Positions 1-6,837 of a stretch of DNA of 7,922 nucleotides are shown piece by piece (position 1 is the stretch's first letter; the number at the start of each line of letters is the position of its first letter). The stretch spans positions 1 through 7,922 of the forward strand of contig JAHWJN010000057.1 in assembly GCA_019348395.1 (NCBI GenBank), written 5' to 3'. The position numbers were made by a program, and so were the translations under genes. The notes beneath the pieces were generated by a model. That model was not told where the DNA came from. It did not search any database and saw nothing but the letters and a program-made list of their open reading frames with translations. Origin of the DNA: Chloroflexota bacterium. GTDB lineage: Bacteria > Chloroflexota > Limnocylindria > QHBO01.

Positions 1-387
1 AATGTCGTCGCCACGCTCTTCCCGCTGCTCATGCTCGGCCTGCTGGGGCTCTACCTTCTGTGGCTGCTGGTCGGCTACCTTCGGGTCAGCCAGGTGGGAA
101 TCCACGAGGGGCGCGAGGGCCGGGAGGCAATCCCGCTCGTTCGGCCCGCCCAGACCCCGGAGCTCGAGACCACGTCGGAGCCGGCCCGGCTCGAGACGGC
201 GCCGGGCGCGCCGTACTGTCCCGTCGACGGGCTCCAGTACCCTGCCGGCGCCCGCTACTGCACCCAGTGCGAGCGGGACCTCGTCCTCGACTGCTCGAAC
301 TGCGGCGCAACCGTCAACGCGTCCGAGGCGTCCTGCTACCGATGCGGCACGCCGACCGCGACCGCGGAAGGCGCCCGGACCCACTGA
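1..387 (+). CDS. membrane-anchored zinc-ribbon protein, 3' part only
   Basis: The reading frame is open from the first base to the TGA at 385-387, so the 5' end lies outside the window; 128 residues are visible. Visible residues 6-27 form one hydrophobic segment (LFPLLMLGLLGLYLLWLLVGYL), followed by a charged and Pro-rich linker to about residue 70. The C-terminal domain looks like a double zinc ribbon: C73-P-V-D76, C87-T-Q-C90, C98-S-N-C101 and C112-Y-R-C115. The first knuckle has one Cys and an Asp where CxxC is usual, so one zinc site may be incomplete or use Asp76. Since the ribbon follows the membrane segment, it may sit on the cytoplasmic face, but topology cannot be judged from a fragment. 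The ccsA-like gene follows 42 nt downstream in the same direction, suggesting co-transcription. The function is unknown; I do not recognise a specific family beyond the zinc ribbon. Confidence 0.8.
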   Translation, partial: NVVATLFPLLMLGLLGLYLLWLLVGYLRVSQVGIHEGREGREAIPLVRPAQTPELETTSEPARLETAPGAPYCPVDGLQYPAGARYCTQCERDLVLDCSNCGATVNASEASCYRCGTPTATAEGARTH

Positions 388-407
388 CCGATCCTCACTG
401 ATCGGTC
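386..407 (+). other. perfect 8-bp hairpin over a stop codon
   Basis: The arms GACCGATC (386-393) and GATCGGTC (400-407) are perfect inverted repeats around the 6-nt loop CTCACT. The left arm includes the last two bases of the zinc-ribbon gene's TGA. No T-run follows, so it does not look like a classical intrinsic terminator. It could slow 3' decay or tune expression between the two genes; that role is inference. Confidence 0.4.
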
Positions 408-429
408 GAGCCACCGGACGGACCGACCG

Positions 430-1305
430 ATGACGACCCTGATCGCTCCCCTTCTCGTCGCCGCCCTCGCCAGCCTGCTGACGGTCGGGATCGTCGGCCT
501 TGCCGATGCGCTCGCCACCGCCGGACGGCGGCCCCTCGCCACCCCGGACGGGAGCGCACCCGTCGATGTCGGGAGCCCCATCCGGTGGGCGCCCTCGGTG
601 GCCAACGGAGGCATGCTGCTGGCCGGTGGGCTGCTCGTGCTCGCGCTGGTCCTTCGCACCGTCGCCGCCGGCCATGCCCCGTGGTCGAACCTTCACGAGG
701 TGAGCATCGCGTTCGCCGGCGCGCTCGTCGTCTCGCACCTCGTGCTCGGCCGGCGCGCGCCGGTCGGCGGGCTGGCACCGATCACCGCCACCGTCGCCGC
801 GGGCCTCGTCGGCTTCGCACTCTCGCTGGACGACCGGATCGAGCCGCTCGTCCCGGCGCTCCAGCAGCCGCTCCTGCTCACCGTCCACGTGGGCTCGGCG
901 ATCCTCGCCTATGCGTTCGCGGGAATCGCCTTCGCCGCCGCCGTGGCCGAGCTGGTGCAGCGCGCGGCGTCCGACCGCGCTGCGGTCCTGCCGACGGCGA
1001 GCACGGCACGGGCGATCGGTCATCGCGCCGTCCTCCTCGCCTTCCCGATCCTGACCCTGGCCATCGTGCTGGGCTCGGTATGGGCCAACCTCGCCTGGCG
1101 CGCCTACTGGAGCAACGACCCGAAGGAGCTGGCGGCGGCGGCGACCTGGCTCGTCTTCGGAGCGTACCTCCACGTCGCGGGGCGTCGTGACGGATGGGCC
1201 AGGCTGGCTCCATGGCTCATCCTCGCCGGGTTCGCCGGCGTGCTGTTCACCTACATCGGCGCCGGCCTCTTCATCGTGGGCGAGCACAGCTACGGGACCC
1301 CCTGA
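430..1305 (+). CDS. ccsA: CcsA/ResC-type cytochrome c biogenesis protein
   Basis: This is a 291-residue integral membrane protein of the CcsA/CcmC/ResC haem-handling family, which in system II cytochrome c maturation works with ResB to present haem outside the membrane for attachment to apocytochrome. About eight hydrophobic segments are visible (roughly 3-28, 58-78, 88-107, 115-133, 148-175, 199-222, 234-250 and 258-284). Family marks are P84-W-S-N-L-H-E90, the conserved His H153 in TVHVGSAILAYAF, the tryptophan-rich segment 218-240 ending in DPKE (230-233), H248 and the C-terminal GEHSYG (284-289) with H286. H153 and H286 fit the two external haem-ligand histidines. The tryptophan-rich motif is divergent: family WGxYWxWDPKE reads W223-R-A-Y-W-S-N-D-P-K-E here. 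The length is normal for the family. ATG 430 is the only start possible, because the frame upstream reaches the stop at 385 without another start codon. No ResB is visible; it may lie upstream. Confidence 0.88.
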   Translation: MTTLIAPLLVAALASLLTVGIVGLADALATAGRRPLATPDGSAPVDVGSPIRWAPSVANGGMLLAGGLLVLALVLRTVAAGHAPWSNLHEVSIAFAGALVVSHLVLGRRAPVGGLAPITATVAAGLVGFALSLDDRIEPLVPALQQPLLLTVHVGSAILAYAFAGIAFAAAVAELVQRAASDRAAVLPTASTARAIGHRAVLLAFPILTLAIVLGSVWANLAWRAYWSNDPKELAAAATWLVFGAYLHVAGRRDGWARLAPWLILAGFAGVLFTYIGAGLFIVGEHSYGTP

Positions 1306-1309
1306 GCCG

Positions 1310-1720
1310 ATGCAGGACCGTGAGCTGACCGTCGACACCGGGACCCGGCCGGCGCTCGTGGATCTTACCGACGAGTGCGTCCGCTTCCTGGCCGAGATCG
1401 ACGCCGCCGATGGTCTGCTGACGGTCTTCGTGCCGCATGCGACCGCCGGGATCGTGGTCATGGAGCTCGGGGCGGGCTCGGACGCCGACCTGCTCCGGGC
1501 GCTCAAGACGCTGCTGCCGCGCGACGATCGCTGGACGCATCGCCACGGCTCCCCCGGTCACGGCGCCGATCACGTGCTGCCGCTGCTCGCCTCGCCCTCG
1601 GTCACCATCCCGGTCGTGGACGGCCGGATGACGCTCGGCACGTGGCAGTCGGTGGCGCTGCTCGATGCCAACGCGGACAACCCACAGCGGAGCGTACGCC
1701 TCGCCTTCCTCCCGGGCTGA
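1310..1720 (+). CDS. yjbQ: YjbQ/UPF0047 family protein
   Basis: This 136-residue protein is full length for the UPF0047 (YjbQ) family, small trimeric beta-rich proteins. E. coli YjbQ has reported weak thiamin phosphate synthase activity; the physiological role is not settled. Family marks in order are H43-A-T-A-G-I48, E52, the DLLRAL helix (60-65), H77, G85-A-D-H88, a variant of the usual GNADAH, V103-D-G-R106 and the hallmark L109-G-T-W-Q113, ending in RSVRLAFLPG. ATG 1310 starts 4 nt after the ccsA stop, so translation is probably coupled to ccsA; a GGGA lies about 12 nt upstream. An earlier in-frame ATG at 1187 would only add residues overlapping ccsA and lies before the family's N-terminus. 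The gene ends 6 nt before the stop of the convergent yyaL gene, with no visible terminator between them. A functional link to cytochrome c maturation is not evident. Confidence 0.88.
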   Translation: MQDRELTVDTGTRPALVDLTDECVRFLAEIDAADGLLTVFVPHATAGIVVMELGAGSDADLLRALKTLLPRDDRWTHRHGSPGHGADHVLPLLASPSVTIPVVDGRMTLGTWQSVALLDANADNPQRSVRLAFLPG

Positions 1721-1726
1721 CCCGTC

Positions 1727-3787
1727 TCACGTCGATTCGACGGCCACTGGCGCCAGCGAACGGACCTGCCGCTGCAGCTCGTCGGGGTCGGCCGTCGGCG
1801 CGTCGCACGTGTAGCCGCGGCATGCGTACGCCGTCGGCAGGCCGTCCCTCGCCGTCTTGCCGGAAAAGAGCGGCCAGTCCGCGTGGACGTCGTCCGGCCC
1901 GACGCCGGCGAGCACGAGATCCGGGACGAACGGCCCTGCCGCCGACCGGCGGAGCACGACCGCCCCCTCGTCGGCCGGTTCGCCCGCGGCGACGACCACG
2001 TCGATCGGCTCGCCGAGCGCGCGATCCGCTGCGGCGAGCATCCGACCGAAGGCGCTCGGCTGTCGCTCGAGCGCCGGCTGCACGGCGCGCAGGATGGCCC
2101 TGGCGCGACGGTCGAGATCGGGCTCGCCGGTGAGCAGCGACAGGCGGAGCAGCACATCGGCACCGAGCGCGTTGGCCGAGGGTGTTGCGTTGTCGATGAC
2201 ACCCCGCGGCCGGACCACGGTCCGGTCGTGCTCGTCGGACGTGTCACCGAAGGTGCCGGACGCGTCGTCCCAGAAGTCCCGCACCGCCGTCTCGGCCAGG
2301 CGGCGGGCCAGCGACAGGGTATCGGCGTCGCCGAGCGCCGCGTGCGCGAGGAGCAGGCCGTCGGCAAGCGCCAGGTGGTCCTCGGCAAACCCCGGTGTAT
2401 GTGAGCGTCCGCCGCGAGACGTGCGCCAGAGCCGATCGCCGTCGCGCAGCAGGGACCGCCGGACGAAGTCGACGAGCTCCGCGGTGACCCTGGCATCGCT
2501 CGCGGAGCCCAGGACCAGGGCGGCGTGCGCGAAGGCGCGCAGCGCCAGGCCGTTCCAGGCGGCGAGCTGCTTGTCGTCTCTGGCGGGCCGAGTCCGCCGG
2601 CTGCGCGCGTCGAGGAGGGCGGTGCGGGCGGTCTCCAGCAGCACGGGATCGATCTCCGCCCGACCCGTCGCTCGGTGGAGGACGTTGGTCCCCTCCCAGT
2701 TGCCGGCCTCGCTGACGCCCCAGTACGCCGCGGCAGCACCGCGCTCGTCCTCGGTCAGACCCGCATCCGCCAGGACGGCACTGAACTCCGCGTGACCCCA
2801 GGTATAGAACCGACCCTCGACCCCGTCGCTGTCCGCGTCCAGGGCCGATGCGAACCCGCCCTCGTCGGTGCGCAGCTCGGCGACCATGAAGTCGAGCGTC
2901 GATCGCGCCACCGTGGCGTAGCGCTCGTCACCGGTCGCGCGGTAGCCCTCGAGGTAGGCGTGGGCCAGCAGCGCGTTGTCGTACAGCATCTTCTCGAAGT
3001 GCGGGACGAGCCATTCGGCATCGGTGCTGTAGCGGGCGAAGCCGCCGCCGAGCTGGTCGTGGATGCCGCCATCGGCCATGGCATCCAGCGTGCGGGTCAC
3101 CATGTCCAGGATCCGGGCGCTGCCGGAACGGCGCCAGGCGCGGAGCAGGAACTCGAGGAGCATGGGCGCCGGAAACTTCGGCGCTCCCCCGAACCCGCCG
3201 TGCACCGCGTCGAACGAGGCCGCGACCCGCATCGCGGCCGCCTCCAGCTCGCGAGCCTGCGGGTCGGACGCCCCGGGCGGCACCGTGAGCTGCGCCTCGA
3301 GGTGGCTCGCCAGCGTTCCGGCCTGTCGCTCGATCTCCGCACGCCGAGTGCGATACGCGTCGGCCACCGCAGAGAGCACGCGGGGGAACCCCGCCATGCC
3401 GTGCCGGTCCTCGGGCGGGAAGTAGGTCCCGCCGAAGAACGGCCGCAGGGCAGGCGTCAGGAAGACGCTCATCGGCCAGCCGCCGGAGCCGGTCATGGCC
3501 TGCACGGCGGCCATGTACACGTCGTCGAGGTCCGGGCGCTCCTCGCGGTCGACCTTGATCGAGACGAAGCGCTCGTTCATGAGTGCGGCGATTTCGGGAC
3601 TCTCGAAGCTTTCCCGCTCCATCACGTGGCACCAGTGACAGGCGGCATAGCCGATCGAAAGGAAGATCGGCCGGTCCTCGGTACGTGCTCGCTCCAGCGC
3701 CTCGGGGCCCCACGGGTACCAATCGACGGGGTTGTCGGCGTGCTGCAGCAAATAGGGGCTCGTCTCGTTCGCCAGGCGGTTCGGCAT
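1727..3787 (-). CDS. yyaL: YyaL-type DUF255 thioredoxin-domain protein
   Basis: This 686-residue protein has the full length and layout of the bacterial YyaL / mammalian SSP411 (SPATA20) family. The N-terminal DUF255 thioredoxin-like domain covers about 1-165. It opens with the diagnostic [20 protein letters not shown], which confirms the start, and holds the redox motif C50-H-W-C53 followed by [12 protein letters not shown] (102-105) supplies the cis-Pro. The rest, about 175-625, resembles (alpha/alpha)6-barrel six-hairpin glycosidase folds. Conserved blocks are [14 protein letters not shown] (240-253), HFEKMLYDN (263-271), [14 protein letters not shown] (315-328) and [13 protein letters not shown] (406-418). 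The C-terminus carries the family's C656-R-G-Y-T-C661-x-A-P pattern. The substrate is unknown; there is no signal peptide, so it is probably cytoplasmic. No clear Shine-Dalgarno precedes the ATG (cat at 3785-3787). The gene follows the repeat-rich gap downstream of the ABC gene and ends 6 nt from the yjbQ stop. No catalytic residue is evidently missing. Confidence 0.93.
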   Translation of the reverse strand: MPNRLANETSPYLLQHADNPVDWYPWGPEALERARTEDRPIFLSIGYAACHWCHVMERESFESPEIAALMNERFVSIKVDREERPDLDDVYMAAVQAMTGSGGWPMSVFLTPALRPFFGGTYFPPEDRHGMAGFPRVLSAVADAYRTRRAEIERQAGTLASHLEAQLTVPPGASDPQARELEAAAMRVAASFDAVHGGFGGAPKFPAPMLLEFLLRAWRRSGSARILDMVTRTLDAMADGGIHDQLGGGFARYSTDAEWLVPHFEKMLYDNALLAHAYLEGYRATGDERYATVARSTLDFMVAELRTDEGGFASALDADSDGVEGRFYTWGHAEFSAVLADAGLTEDERGAAAAYWGVSEAGNWEGTNVLHRATGRAEIDPVLLETARTALLDARSRRTRPARDDKQLAAWNGLALRAFAHAALVLGSASDARVTAELVDFVRRSLLRDGDRLWRTSRGGRSHTPGFAEDHLALADGLLLAHAALGDADTLSLARRLAETAVRDFWDDASGTFGDTSDEHDRTVVRPRGVIDNATPSANALGADVLLRLSLLTGEPDLDRRARAILRAVQPALERQPSAFGRMLAAADRALGEPIDVVVAAGEPADEGAVVLRRSAAGPFVPDLVLAGVGPDDVHADWPLFSGKTARDGLPTAYACRGYTCDAPTADPDELQRQVRSLAPVAVEST

Positions 3788-3862
3788 GCGGCCAGTCTCG
3801 CATTCCGCGTTCCACGCTCGGCCCGGGTCGAATTCTGGGGCAGCCGGTGGGTCCCCACTGCC

Positions 3863-3885
3863 CCCGACCCGTGCCGCGGGTCGGG
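3863..3885. other. strong 9-bp GC-only-loop-5 hairpin
   Basis: CCCGACCCG (3863-3871) pairs perfectly with CGGGTCGGG (3877-3885) around TGCCG. It is the most stable-looking structure in the gap and contains the first repeat unit. It lies about 75 nt upstream of the yyaL start on the minus strand. No T-run follows on either strand, so a factor-independent terminator is not supported. Confidence 0.5.
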
Positions 3886-4106
3886 TGGTGGAGGAGCGTC
3901 CAAGCTCTTGGGCTTGGGCGTGTCGTTGACCCGTACGGCGGCCTATGCGGCGAAGGAGCGGCGCTCTGCTGTCGGGAGACCCGTGGGGCGGGCCCAGGGG
4001 TTATCGGAACCGGGCTGGGGCGCTGACTGGCCCGTGGGGCGGGTCACAGAGGGCAGAGGGACCGGATCCTCGGGGCTCCACCGCAGATTGACCCGTGGGC
4101 CGGGTC
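3866..4106. repeat. array of five short palindromic repeats
   Basis: Five related 16-17-bp units begin at 3866, 3928, 3978, 4029 and 4090, with starts 62, 50, 51 and 61 bp apart. They read GACCCGTGCCGCGGGTC, GACCCGTACGGCGGCC, GACCCGTGGGGCGGGCC, GGCCCGTGGGGCGGGTC and GACCCGTGGGCCGGGTC. The invariant core is CCCGT. In the first and last units the 6-bp arms GACCCG and CGGGTC are perfect around a 5-nt centre and extend to 9 bp (3863-3885) and 7 bp (4089-4107). The fourth unit pairs with one G-U, the third has one mismatch, and the second is degenerate. A possible sixth remnant, GGCCCGGGTC, starts at 3820. The sequences between units show no clear similarity to one another. The spacings are not multiples of three and no single frame runs through the units, so this is not a coding repeat. 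The role is unknown. Confidence 0.65.
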
Positions 4107-4120
4107 ACCACCCCAGCGCC

Positions 4121-6034
4121 TCACGACCTCACCGCCCCGAACTGCTCCGACGAGAGCTTGGCGTAGAGTCCCTCGCGGCGGATGAGCTCGTCGTGCGTCC
4201 CGCGCTCCACGATCCGGCCGCGGGACATGACGAGAATCTGGTCCGCGCGCAGGATGGTGCTGAGCCGATGCGCGATGGCGATCGTCGTGCGGCCGACCAT
4301 GAGACGCTGGAGGGCGGCCTGGATGAGCCGCTCGCTGACGGTATCGAGGGCCGAGGTTGCCTCGTCCAGGATGAGGATGCGCGGGTCCTTGAGCAGCACG
4401 CGGGCGATCGCGACGCGCTGCTTCTCGCCGCCGGAGAGCTTGTAGCCGCGCTCGCCGACCACCGTGTCGTAGCCATCCGGCAGCTCGCCGATGCGATCGT
4501 GGATCGCCGCGGCCCGTGCCGCCTCCTCGATCTCCGCCATGGAGGCATCAAGCTTCGCGTAGCGCAGGTTGGCGAGGATGGTGTCGTGGAACAGGTACGT
4601 CTCCTGCGTCACGAAACCGATCACCCGGCCCAGTGACTGGAGGGTCAGGTTCCGAACGTCGACGCCGTCGATCCGGACCGCCCCGGCGTCCACGTCGTAG
4701 AGGCGCGGGATGAGATACGTCGTCGTCGTCTTGCCGCTCCCCGACGGGCCGACCAGCGCGACCAGCTCACCGGGACGGGCGGTGAAGTCGAGCTCCTCGA
4801 GCGCGAACGGCCGCACCTGGGTCGGCACCGCGCGTCCCTCGGCCTCCGCCTCGGCCGCCTCCGCGGCGACCTCGAGCTGGGCCGGCACCACCGGATAGCG
4901 GAAGCTCACGCGCTCGAACCGGACCTCGCCCCGCGTGGTGGCCGGCGAGAGCTCCACCGCATCGGGCGCATCGGTGATCTCGTGTTCCATCTCGAGGTAC
5001 TCGAAGATCCGGTCGAACAGGGCCAGCGCGCCCTGGATCTCGACCTGGACGTTGAGCAGCTGGCCCAGCGGGAAGAACAGGCGGCTCTGCAGCGTGGTGA
5101 AGGCCACGATCGTGCCGATGGTCGGAAGATCCGTCCCATCGCCGTCGATGATCAGCGAGCCGGCGAGCAGGTACACGAAGGCGGGCATGATGCTGAAGAA
5201 GGTGCCGATGAGGGCGAAGAACCATCGGCCGATCATCTGCTGGCGGATCTGCAGGTCGCCGAGTCGACGCGACTCGAGACGGAAGCGCTCGATCGAGGCG
5301 TCCTGCTGGCCGAACGTCTTCGAGAGCAGGATGCCGGACACGCTCAACGACTCCTGGGTGATTGCGCTCATCTCCGCCATCGACTGCTGGGTCAGGGTGC
5401 TGACCTGGCGCCGCACCTTGCCGACGCGGTAGGTGATGTAGGCGAAGATCGGCAGCAGCCCCAGGCTGAGCACGGTGAGGCGCCAGTCGAGGATCCACAT
5501 CGCGATGACCGTGGTGGCGACCGTCGCGAAGTTGCTGAGCAGCGACGCGGCGGTATCGGTCACCACCGACTGCACGCCGCCGACGTCGTTGCTGACCCGG
5601 CTCTGGATCTCGCCGGTCCGCGTCTCGGTGAAGAAGCGCAGCGGCATCCACTGCAGGTGGCGGTACAGGGCGAGGCGCAGGTCCTCCATGACCCGCTGCC
5701 CGACGACGTTCGACAGCCAGCTCTGCCACACGCCGAGCCCGCTGGTGATGATCGGCAGCACGATCATCAGCCCCGCCTGTAGCCACAGCAGCTGCAGGTC
5801 CTGGGGACCCGTCAGGTTGTCGATGATCAGCTTCAGCAGGATCGGGTTGACGACGCCGATGCTGACCGAGACGAGGATGAGGGCCGCGATCCCCGTCAGC
5901 CGCCAGCGGTACGGCGCGAAGAAGGCGGCGATCTCCCGGAGGGTCTGTCGCTCACGGCCTCGACGGCGGCTGAGGTCCGGCTCGGGGCCGCCCATGCGTC
6001 CCCATCCGCCACCTCCCCCGCCGCGCCGGGTCAT
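4121..6034 (-). CDS. ABC exporter half-transporter (membrane + ATPase)
   Basis: This 637-residue protein has the fused layout of MsbA/LmrA/MDR-like exporters: six membrane helices within about 45-325, then one ATPase domain; two copies, or one plus a partner, would form the pump. ATPase motifs are complete: A-loop Tyr Y380 in VSFRY, Walker A GPSGSGKTT (429-437), Q-loop Q477, signature LSGGE (533-537) with KQR, Walker B ILILDE (553-558), D-loop SALD (561-564) and H-loop H589. A 28-residue Ala/Glu-rich insert (about 381-408) separates the A-loop from the next strand. The N-terminus is unusual, with six glycines (5-10) and an Arg-rich stretch before the first helix. The ATG shares an ATGA with the stop of the PIG-L gene, so the two are co-transcribed and probably translationally coupled; an internal Met14 is a less likely start. 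The substrate cannot be read from the sequence; lipid, peptide, drug or glycan export are all possible. Confidence 0.92.
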   Translation of the reverse strand: MTRRGGGGGGWGRMGGPEPDLSRRRGRERQTLREIAAFFAPYRWRLTGIAALILVSVSIGVVNPILLKLIIDNLTGPQDLQLLWLQAGLMIVLPIITSGLGVWQSWLSNVVGQRVMEDLRLALYRHLQWMPLRFFTETRTGEIQSRVSNDVGGVQSVVTDTAASLLSNFATVATTVIAMWILDWRLTVLSLGLLPIFAYITYRVGKVRRQVSTLTQQSMAEMSAITQESLSVSGILLSKTFGQQDASIERFRLESRRLGDLQIRQQMIGRWFFALIGTFFSIMPAFVYLLAGSLIIDGDGTDLPTIGTIVAFTTLQSRLFFPLGQLLNVQVEIQGALALFDRIFEYLEMEHEITDAPDAVELSPATTRGEVRFERVSFRYPVVPAQLEVAAEAAEAEAEGRAVPTQVRPFALEELDFTARPGELVALVGPSGSGKTTTTYLIPRLYDVDAGAVRIDGVDVRNLTLQSLGRVIGFVTQETYLFHDTILANLRYAKLDASMAEIEEAARAAAIHDRIGELPDGYDTVVGERGYKLSGGEKQRVAIARVLLKDPRILILDEATSALDTVSERLIQAALQRLMVGRTTIAIAHRLSTILRADQILVMSRGRIVERGTHDELIRREGLYAKLSSEQFGAVRS

Positions 6035-6768
6035 TCGATGACGATCGAGAGGAACGCCTGCGCCATGCCGATCCCCTGCGGCTCACCGATGAGGCGCGCG
6101 CGCTCGCGCATCCGCTCCTCGACGTCCTCGCGCTTCACCTGGCTCGCGTGCGCCAGGATCGACTCGAGTCCGGTCTCGAAGGTGTCGGCGATGTCGATCC
6201 ACAGATTGGGCTCCTCCACCCCGGTGAGCAGCACCTGGCGCACCTTCCAGGGCTCGAGGTGCTCATCGGTCCAGAGCTCCGGGAAGTTCAGGTGATCACG
6301 CGCCGCCGGATAGACCGATGCGAGCGTCGCCTCCCCGGTGGCGAGGTGGTCGGGATGGCCGATGAAGGGGTTGTGGTCGAGGCGCCGCGTCGGGTTCTGC
6401 GTGATCACCAGGTCGGGCCGGAATCGGCGGATCTGGCGGGTGATGTCGCGGCGCAGGTCCAGCGACGGCGTCAGGTAGCCGTCGGGGTAGCCGAGGTGCA
6501 CGATCTCGCGCACGCCGAGGATGTCGGCCGCGGCGCGCTGCTCGGCCATCCGGGTGCTCGACAGCTCCTCGGGCGTGACGTCCGGATCCTCGGTCCCCTT
6601 GCTGCCATCGGTGGTCACGACGTAGTCGACCCGCACGCCGGCCTTCGTCAGATGCGCGATCGTGGGTCCCGCGCCGAACTCTCCGTCGTCGGGGTGGCTG
6701 ATGACGATGAGCGCGCGCTCCAGGGGGCTGATCAGCTCGTGGCGGTCGAGTGGGCTCATGGGCGCCAT
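6031..6768 (-). CDS. PIG-L/LmbE-family deacetylase
   Basis: This 245-residue protein belongs to the PIG-L/LmbE zinc deacetylases, which remove acetyl groups from N-acetylglucosamine-type substrates; MshB and BshB of low-molecular-weight thiol synthesis are members. The zinc-site motif S24-H-P-D-D28 follows the first beta strand ALIVI, and the second motif is G137-H-P-D-H141. By analogy with MshB, H25, D28 and H141 bind zinc and D27 is the general base. Further family-like segments are VTTDGSKGT (51-59), EQRAAADILGV (76-86), HLGYPDG (91-97) and PDLVITQNP (118-126). There is no signal peptide, so it should be cytoplasmic. ATG 6768 gives an N-terminus MAPMSPLDRHEL; Met4 (6759) is a credible alternative, and neither has a strong Shine-Dalgarno. 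It is the first gene of a two-gene unit with the ABC exporter, suggesting that the exporter may handle the deacetylated product or a derivative. The substrate is unknown. Confidence 0.88.
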   Translation of the reverse strand: MAPMSPLDRHELISPLERALIVISHPDDGEFGAGPTIAHLTKAGVRVDYVVTTDGSKGTEDPDVTPEELSSTRMAEQRAAADILGVREIVHLGYPDGYLTPSLDLRRDITRQIRRFRPDLVITQNPTRRLDHNPFIGHPDHLATGEATLASVYPAARDHLNFPELWTDEHLEPWKVRQVLLTGVEEPNLWIDIADTFETGLESILAHASQVKREDVEERMRERARLIGEPQGIGMAQAFLSIVIE

Positions 6769-6818
6769 GCTACCGCGATCCGTCCGTGCCTTCGGAGATC
6801 ACGCCCCGGACCGCGTGG

Positions 6819-6824
6819 CATACT
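6819..6824 (+). promoter_or_regulatory. possible -10 box of a leaderless csoR promoter
   Basis: CATACT resembles TATAAT at four of six positions (ATA and the final T) and ends 10 nt before the csoR ATG, which would place the transcription start at or next to the A of the start codon. No Shine-Dalgarno precedes that ATG, which agrees with leaderless translation. No convincing -35 lies at the normal distance; TTCGGA (6791-6796) is 22 bp away. The call is weak. Confidence 0.3.
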
Positions 6825-6837
6825 GCCGCCCAGTATG
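6819..6837 (+). promoter_or_regulatory. probable CsoR-family operator over the csoR start
   Basis: CATACTG (6819-6825) and CAGTATG (6831-6837) form a perfect 7-bp inverted repeat around CCGCC. The right arm ends with the csoR start codon. On the minus strand the core 6821-6835 reads TACTGGGCGGCAGTA, which differs at one base in the G-tract from the TACT-G6-N-AGTA site known for RcnR, a member of the same DUF156 family. The position fits autoregulation. Binding by this protein is inferred, not shown. Confidence 0.6.

Larger units (their letters stand above)
3788..4120. other. 333-bp structured non-coding gap
   Basis: This gap lies between the ABC transporter stop and the yyaL start, both on the minus strand. 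No reading frame in it looks real. It contains five copies of a short palindromic repeat (described separately) and further inverted repeats: CGGTGG/CCACTG with one G-T pair (3845-3850 / 3855-3860), CCCGACCCG/CGGGTCGGG (3863-3871 / 3877-3885), CCAAGC/GCTTGG (3900-3905 / 3912-3917) and CCCAG/CTGGG enclosing GGTT/AACC (3993-4019). The part next to yyaL must hold its promoter if it is transcribed on its own, but I see only a weak -10-like CAGAAT (minus strand, 3837-3832) and no convincing -35. Confidence 0.6.

Noticed and set aside
213..240. Nested inverted repeats GTACTG...CAGTAC around CCCGTCGACGGG
   Set aside because: It lies inside the zinc-ribbon coding region and encodes the conserved YCPVDGLQY segment. 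Palindromes of this size are expected a few times by chance in about 8 kb of GC-rich DNA.
385..407. Selenocysteine UGA with a SECIS-like hairpin
   Set aside because: The UGA is inside the stem, not upstream of it. The zinc-ribbon protein ends naturally after its last Cys pair, and the next codons lead to the normal ccsA start.
1187..1309. Longer N-terminus for the YjbQ protein from an ATG at 1187
   Set aside because: The extra 41 residues overlap ccsA out of frame and do not resemble the family, while ATG 1310 gives a normal-length protein.
1711..1735. Terminator between the convergent yjbQ and yyaL genes
   Set aside because: Only 6 nt separate the stops, and no inverted repeat with a T-run is visible there.
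1375..2133. A 252-codon plus-strand frame across the yjbQ/yyaL junction
   Set aside because: The product is Arg/Pro-rich low-complexity sequence in the wrong frame of two clear family proteins.
3866..4106. CRISPR array
   Set aside because: The units are 16-17 bp, imperfect and only five, the spacers vary from about 33 to 46 bp, and no cas genes are present in the window.
2525..4636. A 703-codon open frame on the plus strand
   Set aside because: It runs antisense through most of yyaL, the non-coding gap and the end of the ABC gene. Its translation is rich in Arg, Gly and Ala with no domain, and such long antisense frames are expected in high-GC coding DNA.
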